Shown here piece after piece: positions 8,833 to 17,061 of a stretch of 64,000 bases of DNA; position 1 is the stretch's first letter; each line of letters opens with the position of its first letter. A program made the position numbers and the translations under genes. Below the pieces are notes generated by a model. The model saw only the letters and a list, made by a program, of their open reading frames with translations. It was not told the DNA's origin and searched no databases. The stretch spans positions 6,533 to 70,532 of the forward strand of contig CAYPKW010000007.1 in the NCBI GenBank assembly GCA_964411425.1, read 5' to 3'. Origin of the DNA: CAYPKW01 sp964411425 (GTDB lineage Bacteria; Pseudomonadota; Alphaproteobacteria; Dongiales; Dongiaceae).

Positions 8833-9809
8833 GCGAGCTCTTGGAGGTGCGCGACCTCCGGGTCCGGTATCGCACCGCGGGCCCGATCAAGGCGCGCATC
8901 GCCGGCATCTCCGATCCGTTCATCGACGCCGTGCTCGGCGTTTCCTTCACCGTCAAGGCCGGCACCACCTTCGGGTTGGTCGGCGAGAGCGGTTCGGGCA
9001 AGAGCACGCTCGCGCGCGCCATCATCGGCCTGGTGCCGGCTCAAGGCGGCGCGATCCGCTTCGACGGCAAGGAGCTGCGCGGCAAGGGCGACGCCGCCTT
9101 CGCCCACCACCGGCGCAACATCGCCATGATGTTCCAGGACCCAGTCGCGTCGCTGTCGCCGCGGCTCACCGTCAAGTCGCTCATCACCGAGCCGTTCCTC
9201 ATCCATGCGCGGGGCGACCGTCCGCTCGACGCCGAGGCGCGCCGGCTGCTGGCCATGGTGGGCCTCTCCGCCCATTTCGCCGGCCGCTATCCGCACGAGC
9301 TGTCCGGCGGCCAGGCCCGGCGAGTGGGCGTCGCCCGCGCGCTCGCGCTGACGCCGAAGCTCATCATCGCCGACGAGCCCACCGCCGGGCTCGACGTCTC
9401 GGTGCAGGGCGAGATATTGAACCTGATGGCGCGGCTGCAACGCGAGTTGGGGCTGACCTACCTCGTCATCACCCACAACCTGGCGGTCGTGCGCCACATC
9501 AGCGACGAGATGGCCATCATGTACATGGGCCGCTTCGTCGAGCGCGGGCCGACCAAGGAGATATTCGCCCGCCCGGCGCATCCCTACACGCACGGACTGC
9601 TGGTAGCGCAGCCGCGGCCCGACCCCGACCGCCGACGCGACAACGTCGAATTGCAGGGCGAGGTGCCGAGCCTGGCGCGCCGGCCCTCGGGTTGCGAGTT
9701 CCATACCCGCTGTCCCAACGCCGCCGACCGCTGCCGCGGCGAGGCTCCCGAGGCGCGCGCCGTCGCCGGCCACGAGGTTCGCTGCCATTTCCCGCTCACC
9801 GCCGCATGA
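8829..9809 (+). CDS. dppF: Peptide-type ABC transporter ATP-binding protein, DppF family
   Basis: A 326-residue second ATPase, with Walker A GESGSGKST, signature LSGGQARRV, Walker B LIIADEPTAGLD, and a C-terminal oligo_HPY-like segment with the CEFHTRCPNAADRC cysteine pair. The ATG at 8829 overlaps the dppD stop (ATGA). This is the last gene of the run soeABC-hydrolase-dppBCDF. No periplasmic binding protein gene is present up- or downstream in the window, so the binding protein must be encoded elsewhere or to the left of base 1. Confidence 0.92.
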   Translation: MSELLEVRDLRVRYRTAGPIKARIAGISDPFIDAVLGVSFTVKAGTTFGLVGESGSGKSTLARAIIGLVPAQGGAIRFDGKELRGKGDAAFAHHRRNIAMMFQDPVASLSPRLTVKSLITEPFLIHARGDRPLDAEARRLLAMVGLSAHFAGRYPHELSGGQARRVGVARALALTPKLIIADEPTAGLDVSVQGEILNLMARLQRELGLTYLVITHNLAVVRHISDEMAIMYMGRFVERGPTKEIFARPAHPYTHGLLVAQPRPDPDRRRDNVELQGEVPSLARRPSGCEFHTRCPNAADRCRGEAPEARAVAGHEVRCHFPLTAA

Positions 9810-9910
9810 GCGAACGCGCCTTCGGCTCACCATCGCGTAGGTGTTAAGAAACTCTAAACCATGATAGGTTAACCGAACCCACGGTTGGCGCGGTCAACGC
9901 CACGCGAACG

Positions 9911-9938
9911 TTGACATAAAGGGGGCGTGGCGGAGAAT
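9911..9938 (+). promoter_or_regulatory. Possible sigma70 promoter before the histidine kinase
   Basis: A perfect -35 TTGACA at 9911-9916 is followed after 16 bases by GAGAAT at 9933-9938, a 4/6 match to the -10 consensus. It lies in the 160-bp gap after dppF, just ahead of the kinase reading frame at about 9972-10007. The spacing is plausible but the -10 is weak. Confidence 0.35.
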
Positions 9939-10006
9939 CCGCGGCTGCGAGGGGAAAGTCGCAGCAATGACATGAGCACGGATCGGAACGAACCGGTTCG
10001 GCCAGC

Positions 10007-11236
10007 ATGGCGCCGCGCCATCGGAACGGCGCGGGGCGTCCTCGGCCACTGGATCGCCGGCCGGGCCCGCGGCAAGCCTCCGTCCATCGCGGCGAGGCGG
10101 CGCGGCATGAACGCCGCCTGATCGATGCCATCGAGAGCATGGCCAACGGGTTCGCGATGTACGACGCGGAAGACCGACTGGTGGCGTTCAACAAGCAGTT
10201 CCTCGATTTCAATTCGCGAACCGAGGACCTCTACGTGCCCGGGCGGACATACGAGGAGATCCTGCGGGCGGGGCTTGCCCGCGGCGGCGACGTACGGAAG
10301 CCGGCCGGCCGCGAGGAGGAGTAGCTGGCCGAGCGTCTCGCGATGCACCGCAACCCCGGCGAGCCGTTCGAGGAGCAGATGTACGATGGGCGGTGGCTGC
10401 TCGTCACCGAGCGGCGGATGAGCGATGGCGGCCTCGCTACCCTGCGCACCGATATCACCGAGCGCAAGCGCTCCGAGGCGGAATTGATCGAGGCCAAGAC
10501 CCGGGCGGAGCAGGCGAGCGCCGCCAAAAGCCAGTTTCTGGCCAACATGAGCCACGAGTTGCGCACGCCCTTGAACGCCATCATCGGGTTTGCCGAAGTC
10601 CTCCATCTGCAGACCTTTGGCCCGCTCGGCACGCTGCGCTACGTCGAGTACGCGGACGCCATCCGCGAGAGCGGCCGGCATCTGCTCAACCTCGTCAACG
10701 ACCTCTTGGACACGGCGCGGATCGACGCCGGCAAGCACGTCCTGGCGGAGGAGCCCTGCGACGTTGCCGAGGCGGTGGCCGGCGCGCTGCGCATAGTGCG
10801 CGAGCGAGCCGAGGCCGGCGAAGTCGCGCTCGAATCCGACGTGGCCGAGCGCCTGCCGCCGCTCTATGCGGACGCGCGCTGCTTGAAGCAAATTCTTCTG
10901 AACCTGTTGTCCAACTCCATCAAGTTCACGCCGTCGGGCGACCGCGTGCGAACCAGCGCCGGGCTGGTGCGAGACGGCGGACTGCGGATCGCGGTTAGCG
11001 ATACGGGGGTCGGCATGCCGTCCGACCTGGTCGCCAGGGCCTTCGATGCCTTCGTCCAGCCGGAATTCACTTATACGCGGACCCAAGGCGGCGCCGGCCT
11101 CGGTCTCCACCTCACCAGGGCGCTGGTCGAGCTGCACGGCGGCACCGTCGAGTTGGAAAGCAAGATCGGCATCGGGACCACCGTTACCGTGACCATGCCG
11201 CCGTCGCGCTGGATTGCCGCCAGCGCCACGGCTTGA
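10007..11236 (+). pseudogene. PAS-domain sensor histidine kinase interrupted by an in-frame TAG
   Basis: One continuous frame encodes a PAS-like domain (LIDAIESMANGFAMYDAEDR near 10120-10180). It is broken by TAG at 10322-10324, and continues in the same frame with the rest of the PAS domain, a HisKA domain and a HATPase domain. The phosphoacceptor His is at codon 10553-10555 in MSHELRTPLN; the N, G1 and G2 boxes read NLLSNSIKFTP, DTGVGMP and GGAGLGLHLT. TAG differs by one base from TGG (Trp), which family memory suggests at this place. The N-terminus is also unclear. A second frame starting at ATG 9972 carries plausible coding sequence up to about 10100, so an upstream frameshift is possible. 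A shortened kinase could start at ATG 10343 and would keep both catalytic domains. No response regulator lies next to it. Confidence 0.75.
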
Positions 11237-12437
11237 TACGCCAGCGACCGACGTGGAGCGCTATTTCCCGCAGGACGAATACGAGGCGCGTTGGCGCAGG
11301 GTCGAGGAGGGACTGGCCCGGCGCGGCCTCGACGCCGCCGTGGTGTGGGGACGCTCGGGCGGCACCTATGAGCGTTGCGGCGACGTTCTCTATCTGACGA
11401 ACTACTACGGCACCCACTCGGGCCAGGGGCTCGACACGCCGATCACCACCGCGCGCTCGTTCGGCGCGGTTATCCTCAAGCGCGGAGAATCACCGGAGCT
11501 CATGGCCGACGAGCCGGGCCCAAATCCGGACCTGCTAGCCACCGACCGCGTCGCCTGGAGCCGCAACACGATCCAAGGCGTGGCCGACCTGCTGGCACGG
11601 CGCAAGATCGACGGGCCGGTCGGCCTGGTCGGCTCCGATTTCCTGCCGATGAAATACTGGGCGCTGTTGCAGGCCGCGACGCCGCGCGTCGAATGGCGGA
11701 TCGAGGACGAGTTGGTGCGCGAGGCGCGCCTCGTCAAGAGCCCCCGCGAGCTCGACTGCATCCGCCACGCCGGCGAGATCGCGTCGCTGGCGCTCGCCCG
11801 CCTCATCGAAGGGCTGAGGGCAGGCAGGAGCGAGGCGGAAGCGGCCGGCGAGGCCGCTCGCGAAGTGGTGCGGGGCGGCGGCCACGTGCACATGATCCCG
11901 TGCAGTCACGGGGCGCTGCTGCGCTATTTCACCCGCGACCCGCTCGCCGGCTACAGCCACGACGCCCCCGGGCCGGGCGACCTGGTGCGGGGTTGGGTGT
12001 ATGGGCCGATGTTCCAGGGCTACTGGCTCGACCCCGGGCGGACGGCGGTGGTCGGACGGCCGAGCGATGCCCAGAGGGAGCTGGTGGAGGCCTGCGCCGG
12101 CGTCGTGGAGACGCTGATGGGACGCATGCGACCCGGCGCTTCGGTCGCCGACATCGCCCGCGAGGGGGACGCCCTGGTGGCGGCGTTCGGGGGCGAAAAG
12201 GACCAGGCGGCCGAAAAATGGCCGCTCTTTGGACACGGGCTGGGGCTCTTTTTCGAGAAGCCGTACATATCCCTCAGCATGGGACAGCCCGGCGACGTGC
12301 TCCAGGAAGGCATGGTCATGGGCGTCGAGGCGTTCCTCGCGCGCGCCGGCGTCGGCAGCGCCGGGTTCGAGCAGAACGCCATCGTCGGCCGCGGCGGGCC
12401 CGAAATCCTCACCACGACGCCGATGCTGTGGTGGTAA
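11214..12437 (+). CDS. M24-family (creatinase/Xaa-Pro aminopeptidase-like) protein
   Basis: About 407 residues. The N-terminal half is a creatinase-type domain (residues 20-165) and the C-terminal half is a pita-bread fold. Conserved positions seen are GYWLDPGRT (second metal Asp), FGHGLG (His), GMVMGVEAF (Glu) and GFEQNAIV (Glu). Where the first metal Asp is expected (GDLV..D.G) the sequence reads GDLVRGWVYG, so one of the five ligands seems replaced. This argues against a standard dinuclear peptidase and fits creatinase-like or non-peptidase members. The start is uncertain: TTG 11214 overlaps the kinase by 23 bases, GTG 11253 is the alternative, and neither has a clear ribosome-binding site. 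The gene converges on the PhnD-like gene across a large palindrome. Confidence 0.8.
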   Translation: MPPAPRLDTPATDVERYFPQDEYEARWRRVEEGLARRGLDAAVVWGRSGGTYERCGDVLYLTNYYGTHSGQGLDTPITTARSFGAVILKRGESPELMADEPGPNPDLLATDRVAWSRNTIQGVADLLARRKIDGPVGLVGSDFLPMKYWALLQAATPRVEWRIEDELVREARLVKSPRELDCIRHAGEIASLALARLIEGLRAGRSEAEAAGEAAREVVRGGGHVHMIPCSHGALLRYFTRDPLAGYSHDAPGPGDLVRGWVYGPMFQGYWLDPGRTAVVGRPSDAQRELVEACAGVVETLMGRMRPGASVADIAREGDALVAAFGGEKDQAAEKWPLFGHGLGLFFEKPYISLSMGQPGDVLQEGMVMGVEAFLARAGVGSAGFEQNAIVGRGGPEILTTTPMLWW

Positions 12438-12444
12438 GAGGCCA

Positions 12445-12705
12445 GTACCGACCTTCACGGATAGGTGGCACGCATGATCCCCGCCCGCAGGATGACCGGC
12501 AGGAGTCGACGCGAAGGCGATGCCAGCATCGACGAGCGTCGGCGACGAACCGGGGGCCGGCGGGCGGCGACCCTCTCGGGCAGCCTGCCGCGGCCGCTGG
12601 CGGCGTTGCGAAGGCTTGCCGATGCTGGCATCGGCGGCGCCTTCGCGCCTGGCCGGCGATTGCGGCAGGCCGTCAGGCGTACCACCTATCCGTGAAAGTC
12701 GGTAC
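12445..12705. repeat. 261-bp imperfect palindrome with 29-bp terminal inverted repeats
   Basis: The outer arms 12445-12473 and 12677-12705 are inverted copies matching at 27 of 29 positions. Inside, 12519-12531 and 12620-12632 match 13/13 in inverted orientation, and GCGAAGGC at 12511-12518 pairs with 12639-12646. The element fills the whole gap between the stop of the M24 gene (12437) and the stop of the converging PhnD-like gene, whose TAG (12705-12707) overlaps the right arm. It could be a MITE-like non-autonomous element or a large bidirectional terminator or structured RNA. It encodes no protein that I recognise. There is no obvious target-site duplication. Confidence 0.8.
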
Positions 12706-13508
12706 TAGGCCAGTTCCGGGTAGCCTTCGGCCACCGACGCCGCCTCGAGCCGGTGGATTTGGCTATAGGCCGCGGGCGGCAGCTCCACCGCATCCACGAG
12801 CAGCATGGCCGCGCGCACGGCGGCGAGACCCGGATCGGCGACCGCCTGCCGCACGGCGGCGCGCAGCCGAGCCAATCGGTCGTCGTCGGCATCGCCCGCC
12901 GTGATGTAGGGCAGCCCGGGCGCCGCCGGGCCGCGGCACAGCACGCGGGTGCCGGCGAGCGCCCTCGGCCGGAGGCGGGTCATAAGCGCGTAGGTCACGC
13001 AGTCGATGGCCGCCACGTCGGCGCCGCCCTCCATTATGGCGGCGAGCGACGCCACGTGGCTGCCGGTGACGACGACGCGCGCGAAGAACCTGCCATCTCG
13101 ATGATGCGGCGCCACCACGGCGCGCAGCGCGCTGTAGCCCGACTGGGAGCGCGGATCGTTCACCGCCGCGACGCGCCCGCGCAAATGCTCGATCGCCGTC
13201 GCCGGCGCGTCCTCGCGCACCACGATCGCGCTCGAATAGTCCGCCCCCACGCAGCCCTCGGCGGCGTAGCACGGCGTTGCGATCACGCGCACGCGCCCGG
13301 CCAGTTCGTTCACCAGCGGATAGCCGCAGGTCTGGGTGAACAGCAGGTCGGGCACCCGCCAGTGGTCGTCGCACCGTCCGTTTTCGCACAAGCGTTTAGG
13401 CACGCCCGCGACGCCCGCTCGCCGCATCGCGCGCCTCAGTCCCCGCCACCACTCCGCCCGGACGTGGGCTAGTTCCGGCAGGTCGTACATCGGCAGGCTG
13501 GCAAACAT
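12705..13508 (-). CDS. PhnD-like phosphate/phosphonate-type substrate-binding protein, no signal peptide
   Basis: A 267-residue protein of the PhnD-like type II periplasmic-binding fold. Typical elements are LLFTQTCGYPL near residue 65, the domain hinge with RVAVNDPRSQSGYSAL-like text near 120-135, and the SHVASLAAIMEGGADVAAID segment near 160. It starts directly with mature-type sequence (MFASLPMYDLPE) and has no leader, so it may act in the cytoplasm, or as a tethered sensor if the true start is elsewhere. The ATG at 13508 lies two bases after the stop of the GFA gene, so the two are probably co-transcribed. No phn transport genes are nearby. Confidence 0.7.
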   Translation of the reverse strand: MFASLPMYDLPELAHVRAEWWRGLRRAMRRAGVAGVPKRLCENGRCDDHWRVPDLLFTQTCGYPLVNELAGRVRVIATPCYAAEGCVGADYSSAIVVREDAPATAIEHLRGRVAAVNDPRSQSGYSALRAVVAPHHRDGRFFARVVVTGSHVASLAAIMEGGADVAAIDCVTYALMTRLRPRALAGTRVLCRGPAAPGLPYITAGDADDDRLARLRAAVRQAVADPGLAAVRAAMLLVDAVELPPAAYSQIHRLEAASVAEGYPELA

Positions 13509-13510
13509 CG

Positions 13511-13927
13511 CTATGCCATCCCATCGGGCAGTTTCGGCAGCCGATCGGCGGTTTTGTAGTAGTCGCCCGCATGGGCGACGAAAATATGCCGAATGGTCTG
13601 GAGGCCGGTCGGGCCGTCGAGCGTTCCGGCGGCGATCGAGAGGGTGTCCGACTTGTCGCGCCGCCAGAACAGGCTGGAGCCGCACTTGGCGCAGAAGCCG
13701 CGCCGCGCGAAGCCGGAGGACCGGTACCACTTGACGTGCCGCTTGCCGGCGACGGTCACGTCCGCCTCGGCCGCGTTGGTGTAGGCGGCCACGTGCCCGT
13801 GCCAGCGCCGGCACTGGCCGCAGTGGCAATTCACCACTTGGCGCAAGGGCCCGCGCGCCTCGTAGCGCACCGCGCCGCACAGGCAACCGCCGGCGCCGGT
13901 GACTTTCGCGCTCCTCTTGCCGGCCAT
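13511..13927 (-). CDS. GFA family (glutathione-dependent formaldehyde-activating enzyme-like) protein
   Basis: A 138-residue protein with the GFA zinc-binding cysteine set: GGCLCGAVRY near residue 15, NCHCGQCRRWHG near 35 and GFCAKCGSSLFW near 78. These ligands hold two zinc ions in the family. Despite the name, most members have no demonstrated role in formaldehyde oxidation. A GGAGGAAG ribosome-binding site precedes the ATG. It is followed by the PhnD-like gene and faces away from the desaturase gene. Confidence 0.85.
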   Translation of the reverse strand: MAGKRSAKVTGAGGCLCGAVRYEARGPLRQVVNCHCGQCRRWHGHVAAYTNAAEADVTVAGKRHVKWYRSSGFARRGFCAKCGSSLFWRRDKSDTLSIAAGTLDGPTGLQTIRHIFVAHAGDYYKTADRLPKLPDGMA

Positions 13928-14024
13928 GCTTCTTCCTCCACCCCGCGTAAAGGAAGCGTATTATCACCGATTGCGGCGAAAAGGTACGCGATGGTAGCTT
14001 CCCGCCGCTTGCGCCCGAGACGCC

Positions 14025-14960
14025 ATGGCATCGCTCAACGATTTCCTGCCCCGCCCGAGCGGGACGCCCGCCAACCCGTTCATCGACTGGCCGACGCTTG
14101 CCGTCGGCGCCGGGACCTATCTCGGCTGGGGATGCCTTACCTGGTTCTACCATGCGCTGCCCTGGTGGCTCGTGCTGCCGCTGGGCGGCTACCTGGTCTG
14201 CCTGCATGGCTCCATGCAGCACGAGGCCGTGCACGGCTACCCGTTCCGCAGTCGGTGGCTCAACAGCGCCTTCGTGTTTCCGTCGCTCTGGCTGTGGTTG
14301 CCCTACACCCATTACCGCGAAACGCACCTCATCCATCACCGCGACGAGCGACTGACCAGCCCGCTCGACGATCCGGAATCGAACTATGTCACCGAAGCAG
14401 AGTGGCGAGCCATGCAGCCGTGGCACCGCCTGTTGCGCGCCGTGCTGGCGACGCTCGCGGGTAGGCTTCTGATCGGCCCGGCCTATTACTCGATCGGGGT
14501 CTGGACCGCGTCGGCCCGCAAGCTCGCGGCCGGCAACCGCCTGCAACGGCGGCACTGGCTCATCCACGTGCCGGCGGCGGCGGTCGTGTTGGTCTGGACC
14601 ATGGGGGTGTGCGGCATTCCGCCCGGCCTCTACCTGCTGCTGTTCGCCTATCCCGGCTTATCGCTCACTCTGCTGCGGTCCTACGCCGAGCACCGGGCGG
14701 CGCGGCCGGTAGCCGAGCGCACGGCCATTGCCGAGGCCGCTCCGCTCGTGAACCTGCTCTACCTCTACAACAACCTGCATGCGCTGCACCACGCCGAGCC
14801 GGCGACGGTGTGGCACCGCCGGCCCGCCCGCTACCGGGCGCGCCGGGACGAGATTCTCGGCGCCAACGGCGGCTATCTGTTCCGGGGCTACGGCGAGCTG
14901 CTCGCCCGCTACCTGTTCCGCGCCAAGGAGCCGGTCGTGCATCCGATTCCGGGGCTCTGA
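14025..14960 (+). CDS. Membrane fatty acid desaturase-type protein
   Basis: A 311-residue integral membrane protein with three histidine clusters of the desaturase/hydroxylase superfamily: HEAVHG near residue 66, HLIHHRDE near 105 and NLHALHH near 250. These would bind a di-iron centre that oxidises an acyl or lipid substrate. Four or more hydrophobic helices flank the boxes (for example around residues 30-60 and 180-215). The spacing resembles beta-carotene-ketolase/DesA-like members more than stearoyl desaturases. It ends 4 bases before the aminotransferase ATG, so the two are probably co-expressed. Substrate unknown. Confidence 0.8.
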   Translation: MASLNDFLPRPSGTPANPFIDWPTLAVGAGTYLGWGCLTWFYHALPWWLVLPLGGYLVCLHGSMQHEAVHGYPFRSRWLNSAFVFPSLWLWLPYTHYRETHLIHHRDERLTSPLDDPESNYVTEAEWRAMQPWHRLLRAVLATLAGRLLIGPAYYSIGVWTASARKLAAGNRLQRRHWLIHVPAAAVVLVWTMGVCGIPPGLYLLLFAYPGLSLTLLRSYAEHRAARPVAERTAIAEAAPLVNLLYLYNNLHALHHAEPATVWHRRPARYRARRDEILGANGGYLFRGYGELLARYLFRAKEPVVHPIPGL

Positions 14961-14964
14961 TCCT

Positions 14965-16317
14965 ATGGCCGAGGTCGATCGGGAGCGGCTGAAGCGCGCG
15001 CTCGCGCGGGAACGCGAGCGCTTCGTCGCCGACCATCCGCGCTCCAAGGCGCTGTTCGAGAGGGCGAAGGAGAGCCTGCTCGACGGCGTGCCGATGAACT
15101 GGATGGTGCGCTGGGCGGGCGAGTTCCCGCTGTTCGTCGACCGCGGCGCCGGCGCGCGTTTCACGGACGTGGACGGCCGCGAGTACGTCGACTTCTGTCT
15201 CGGCGACACCGGCGCCATGACCGGGCATGCGCCCGCGGGCTCGGTCGAGGCGATCGTCGAGCGGCTGCGCCGGGGCACCACGTTCATGCTGCCGACCGAG
15301 GACGCGATCTGGGTCGGCGGCGAACTGCGCCGCCGCTTCGGGCTGCGCTACTGGCAGGTGGCGCTCACGGCGACGGACGCCAACCGCTTCGCCATCCGAC
15401 TTGCCCGGCTGATCACCGGGCGAAGCAAGATCCTCGTGCACAACTGGTGTTACCACGGCACGGTGGACGAGACCCTGGTCACGCTGCAGAACGGGCGAGT
15501 GGGACCGCGCCCCGGCAACATGGGGCCGGCGGTGGACCCAGCGCTCACCACCAAGGTGGTGGAGATAAACGACGTCCCGGCGCTCGAACGGGCGCTGGCG
15601 CCGGGCGACGTGGCCTGCGTGCTGATCGAGCCGGCGCTCACTAACATCGGCATCGTGCATCCCGATCCCGGCTACCACGAGGCCGTGCGCGAGATCACCC
15701 GGCGCACGGGTACGCTGCTCATAATCGACGAGACCCACACCATCTGCGCCGGCCCCGGAGGTTACACCGCAGCCTACGGGCTCGCGCCCGACATGCTGAC
15801 GCTCGGCAAGCCCATCGCCAGCGGCGTCCCGGCCGCGGTCTATGGCTTCACGCCGGAAGTGGCGGACATGATCCGCCGCCACAGCGACCGGGACATCTCG
15901 GACACGGGCGGCATCGGCGGCACGCTCGCGGGCAACGCGCTGTCGCTGGCCGCCATGCGGGCGACGCTCGAACATGTGCTGACCGAGGGGGCGTACGCGC
16001 ACATGATCGCGTTGGCCGAGCGATTCGAGGCCGGCATCGGCGAAGCGATTCGCGAGCACGACCTGCCGTGGCACGTGAAGCGCCTCGGAGCCCGCGTCGA
16101 ATATTGGTTTCGCCGCGAGCCGCCGAGGAACGGCGCCGAGGCGGCGGCGGCCGTGGATCCGGACCTCGAGCGCTACCTGCACCTGGCCGCGCTCAACCGC
16201 GGCATACTGATGACCCCGTTCCACAACATGGCGCTGTTGGCACCGCAGGCGACGGCGGCCGACGTCGACCTGCACACCGAAGTCTTCCGCGAGAGCGTCG
16301 AGGCGCTGGTCGGGTAG
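14965..16317 (+). CDS. Class III aminotransferase, glutamate-1-semialdehyde aminomutase-like
   Basis: A 450-residue PLP enzyme of the GSAM/ornithine-aminotransferase class. The PLP-binding region IIDETHTICAGPGG lies near residue 255, and the Schiff-base lysine is probably in TLGKPIASGVPAA near 277. The protein carries about 50 extra N-terminal residues compared with HemL. It sits beside a desaturase and an AhpD-like gene, not tetrapyrrole genes, so it is probably an aspartate-aminotransferase-family paralogue of unknown substrate and not HemL. The ATG at 14965 is chosen because the longer frame runs back into the desaturase. A degraded copy of a related 3' end lies downstream at 16965-17054. 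Confidence 0.8.
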   Translation: MAEVDRERLKRALARERERFVADHPRSKALFERAKESLLDGVPMNWMVRWAGEFPLFVDRGAGARFTDVDGREYVDFCLGDTGAMTGHAPAGSVEAIVERLRRGTTFMLPTEDAIWVGGELRRRFGLRYWQVALTATDANRFAIRLARLITGRSKILVHNWCYHGTVDETLVTLQNGRVGPRPGNMGPAVDPALTTKVVEINDVPALERALAPGDVACVLIEPALTNIGIVHPDPGYHEAVREITRRTGTLLIIDETHTICAGPGGYTAAYGLAPDMLTLGKPIASGVPAAVYGFTPEVADMIRRHSDRDISDTGGIGGTLAGNALSLAAMRATLEHVLTEGAYAHMIALAERFEAGIGEAIREHDLPWHVKRLGARVEYWFRREPPRNGAEAAAAVDPDLERYLHLAALNRGILMTPFHNMALLAPQATAADVDLHTEVFRESVEALVG

Positions 16318-16385
16318 CGTCGACGGGCGTACCCTGGCGACCGCCCCCGCACGCGACCCTGGCAGGATATCGAAGGGAACCCCGG

Positions 16386-16964
16386 ATGACGGAGCGTTTT
16401 CCCCTGCATGACGAGGCCACCGCGCCTGCCGAAGCGAAGCCGCATCTCGCCCAGGCCGCCAAGGCCTTCGGCATGATCCCCAATCTCGAACGCGTCATGG
16501 CGAGCGCGCCGGCGCTGCTGGCGGGTTACGTCAAGCTGGAAGAGCTGTTCGCCGAGACCAGCCTTTCGGCGGTCGAGCGCGAGGTGGTCTGCCAGACCGC
16601 CAACCTCGAGAACGAGTGCGACTACTGCGTGCCCTGGCATACGAAACTGTCGCGTCTCGCCGGAATGCTGCCCGAGGATGTCGAGGCCTTGCGGAACGGT
16701 ACGCCGCTCGGTAGTCCTAAGCTGGAGGTCCTGCGCACCTTCGCGGGTGCGCTCATTAGAACGCATGGCAAGATCTTGCAGGCCGATCTCGATGCTTTCT
16801 TCGCCGCCGGATGGACCGACCGGCAGGCCCTCGAGGTAATCCTCGGCCTCGCCCTCAAGACCATGAGCAACTACACGAACTCGATCGCCGGTACACCGCT
16901 CGATGCGCCGGTGCGCAACCTGGCCTGGAGCAAGCCCACCATCCGGCTGCGACGGATCGATTGA
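16386..16964 (+). CDS. Carboxymuconolactone decarboxylase/AhpD-family protein
   Basis: A 192-residue all-helical protein. The AhpD signature appears as VVCQTANLENECDYCVPWHT near residues 60-79: Glu, the redox pair CDYC, and a downstream His. In this family the CxxC can reduce peroxides or act in uncharacterised redox steps. The C-terminal half (WTDRQALEVILGLALKTMSNYTN) matches the usual repeat helix. The ATG follows a GGGAACCCCGG stretch 68 bases after the aminotransferase stop, so the gene may share its transcript. Confidence 0.85.
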   Translation: MTERFPLHDEATAPAEAKPHLAQAAKAFGMIPNLERVMASAPALLAGYVKLEELFAETSLSAVEREVVCQTANLENECDYCVPWHTKLSRLAGMLPEDVEALRNGTPLGSPKLEVLRTFAGALIRTHGKILQADLDAFFAAGWTDRQALEVILGLALKTMSNYTNSIAGTPLDAPVRNLAWSKPTIRLRRID

Positions 16965-17054
16965 GCGGCAGCGGCGCTCATCGCCCCGGACGCGACCAAC
17001 GTCGATCTGCGCAGCGCGGCGTTCTGGGACGGTGCCGAGGCGTTGGTCGGCTAG
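16965..17054 (+). pseudogene. 3' remnant of a GSAM-like aminotransferase gene
   Basis: Directly after the AhpD-like stop, 29 open codons end in a TAG. The peptide ALIAPDATNVDLRS...AEALVG parallels the C-terminus of the intact aminotransferase at 14965-16317 (ALLAPQATAADVDLHT...VEALVG), with the same ending and stop position. No start codon is present. It looks like the leftover tail of a second, diverged copy of that gene, with the AhpD-like gene now lying between the two. Confidence 0.6.
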
Positions 17055-17061
17055 GGCTGCC

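Noticed and set aside
10322..10324. TAG read as pyrrolysine, given the MttB-like gene nearby
   Set aside because: The MttB-like gene has no amber codon, no pyl genes are seen, and a PAS domain is not a place where pyrrolysine is known.
12445..12705. CRISPR array
   Set aside because: There is no series of direct repeats with spacers; the structure is one nested inverted repeat.
13000..13500. A phosphonate transporter operon around the PhnD-like gene
   Set aside because: No permease or ATPase gene lies nearby and the protein has no signal peptide.
12705..14567. A 620-codon minus-strand open frame covering the PhnD-like gene and running beyond it
   Set aside because: Only the last 267 codons resemble a protein family. 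The upstream part is antisense or out of frame to the GFA and desaturase genes.
14965..16317. hemL (glutamate-1-semialdehyde aminomutase proper)
   Set aside because: The extra N-terminus, the diverged active-site lysine region and the lack of tetrapyrrole neighbours favour a paralogue.
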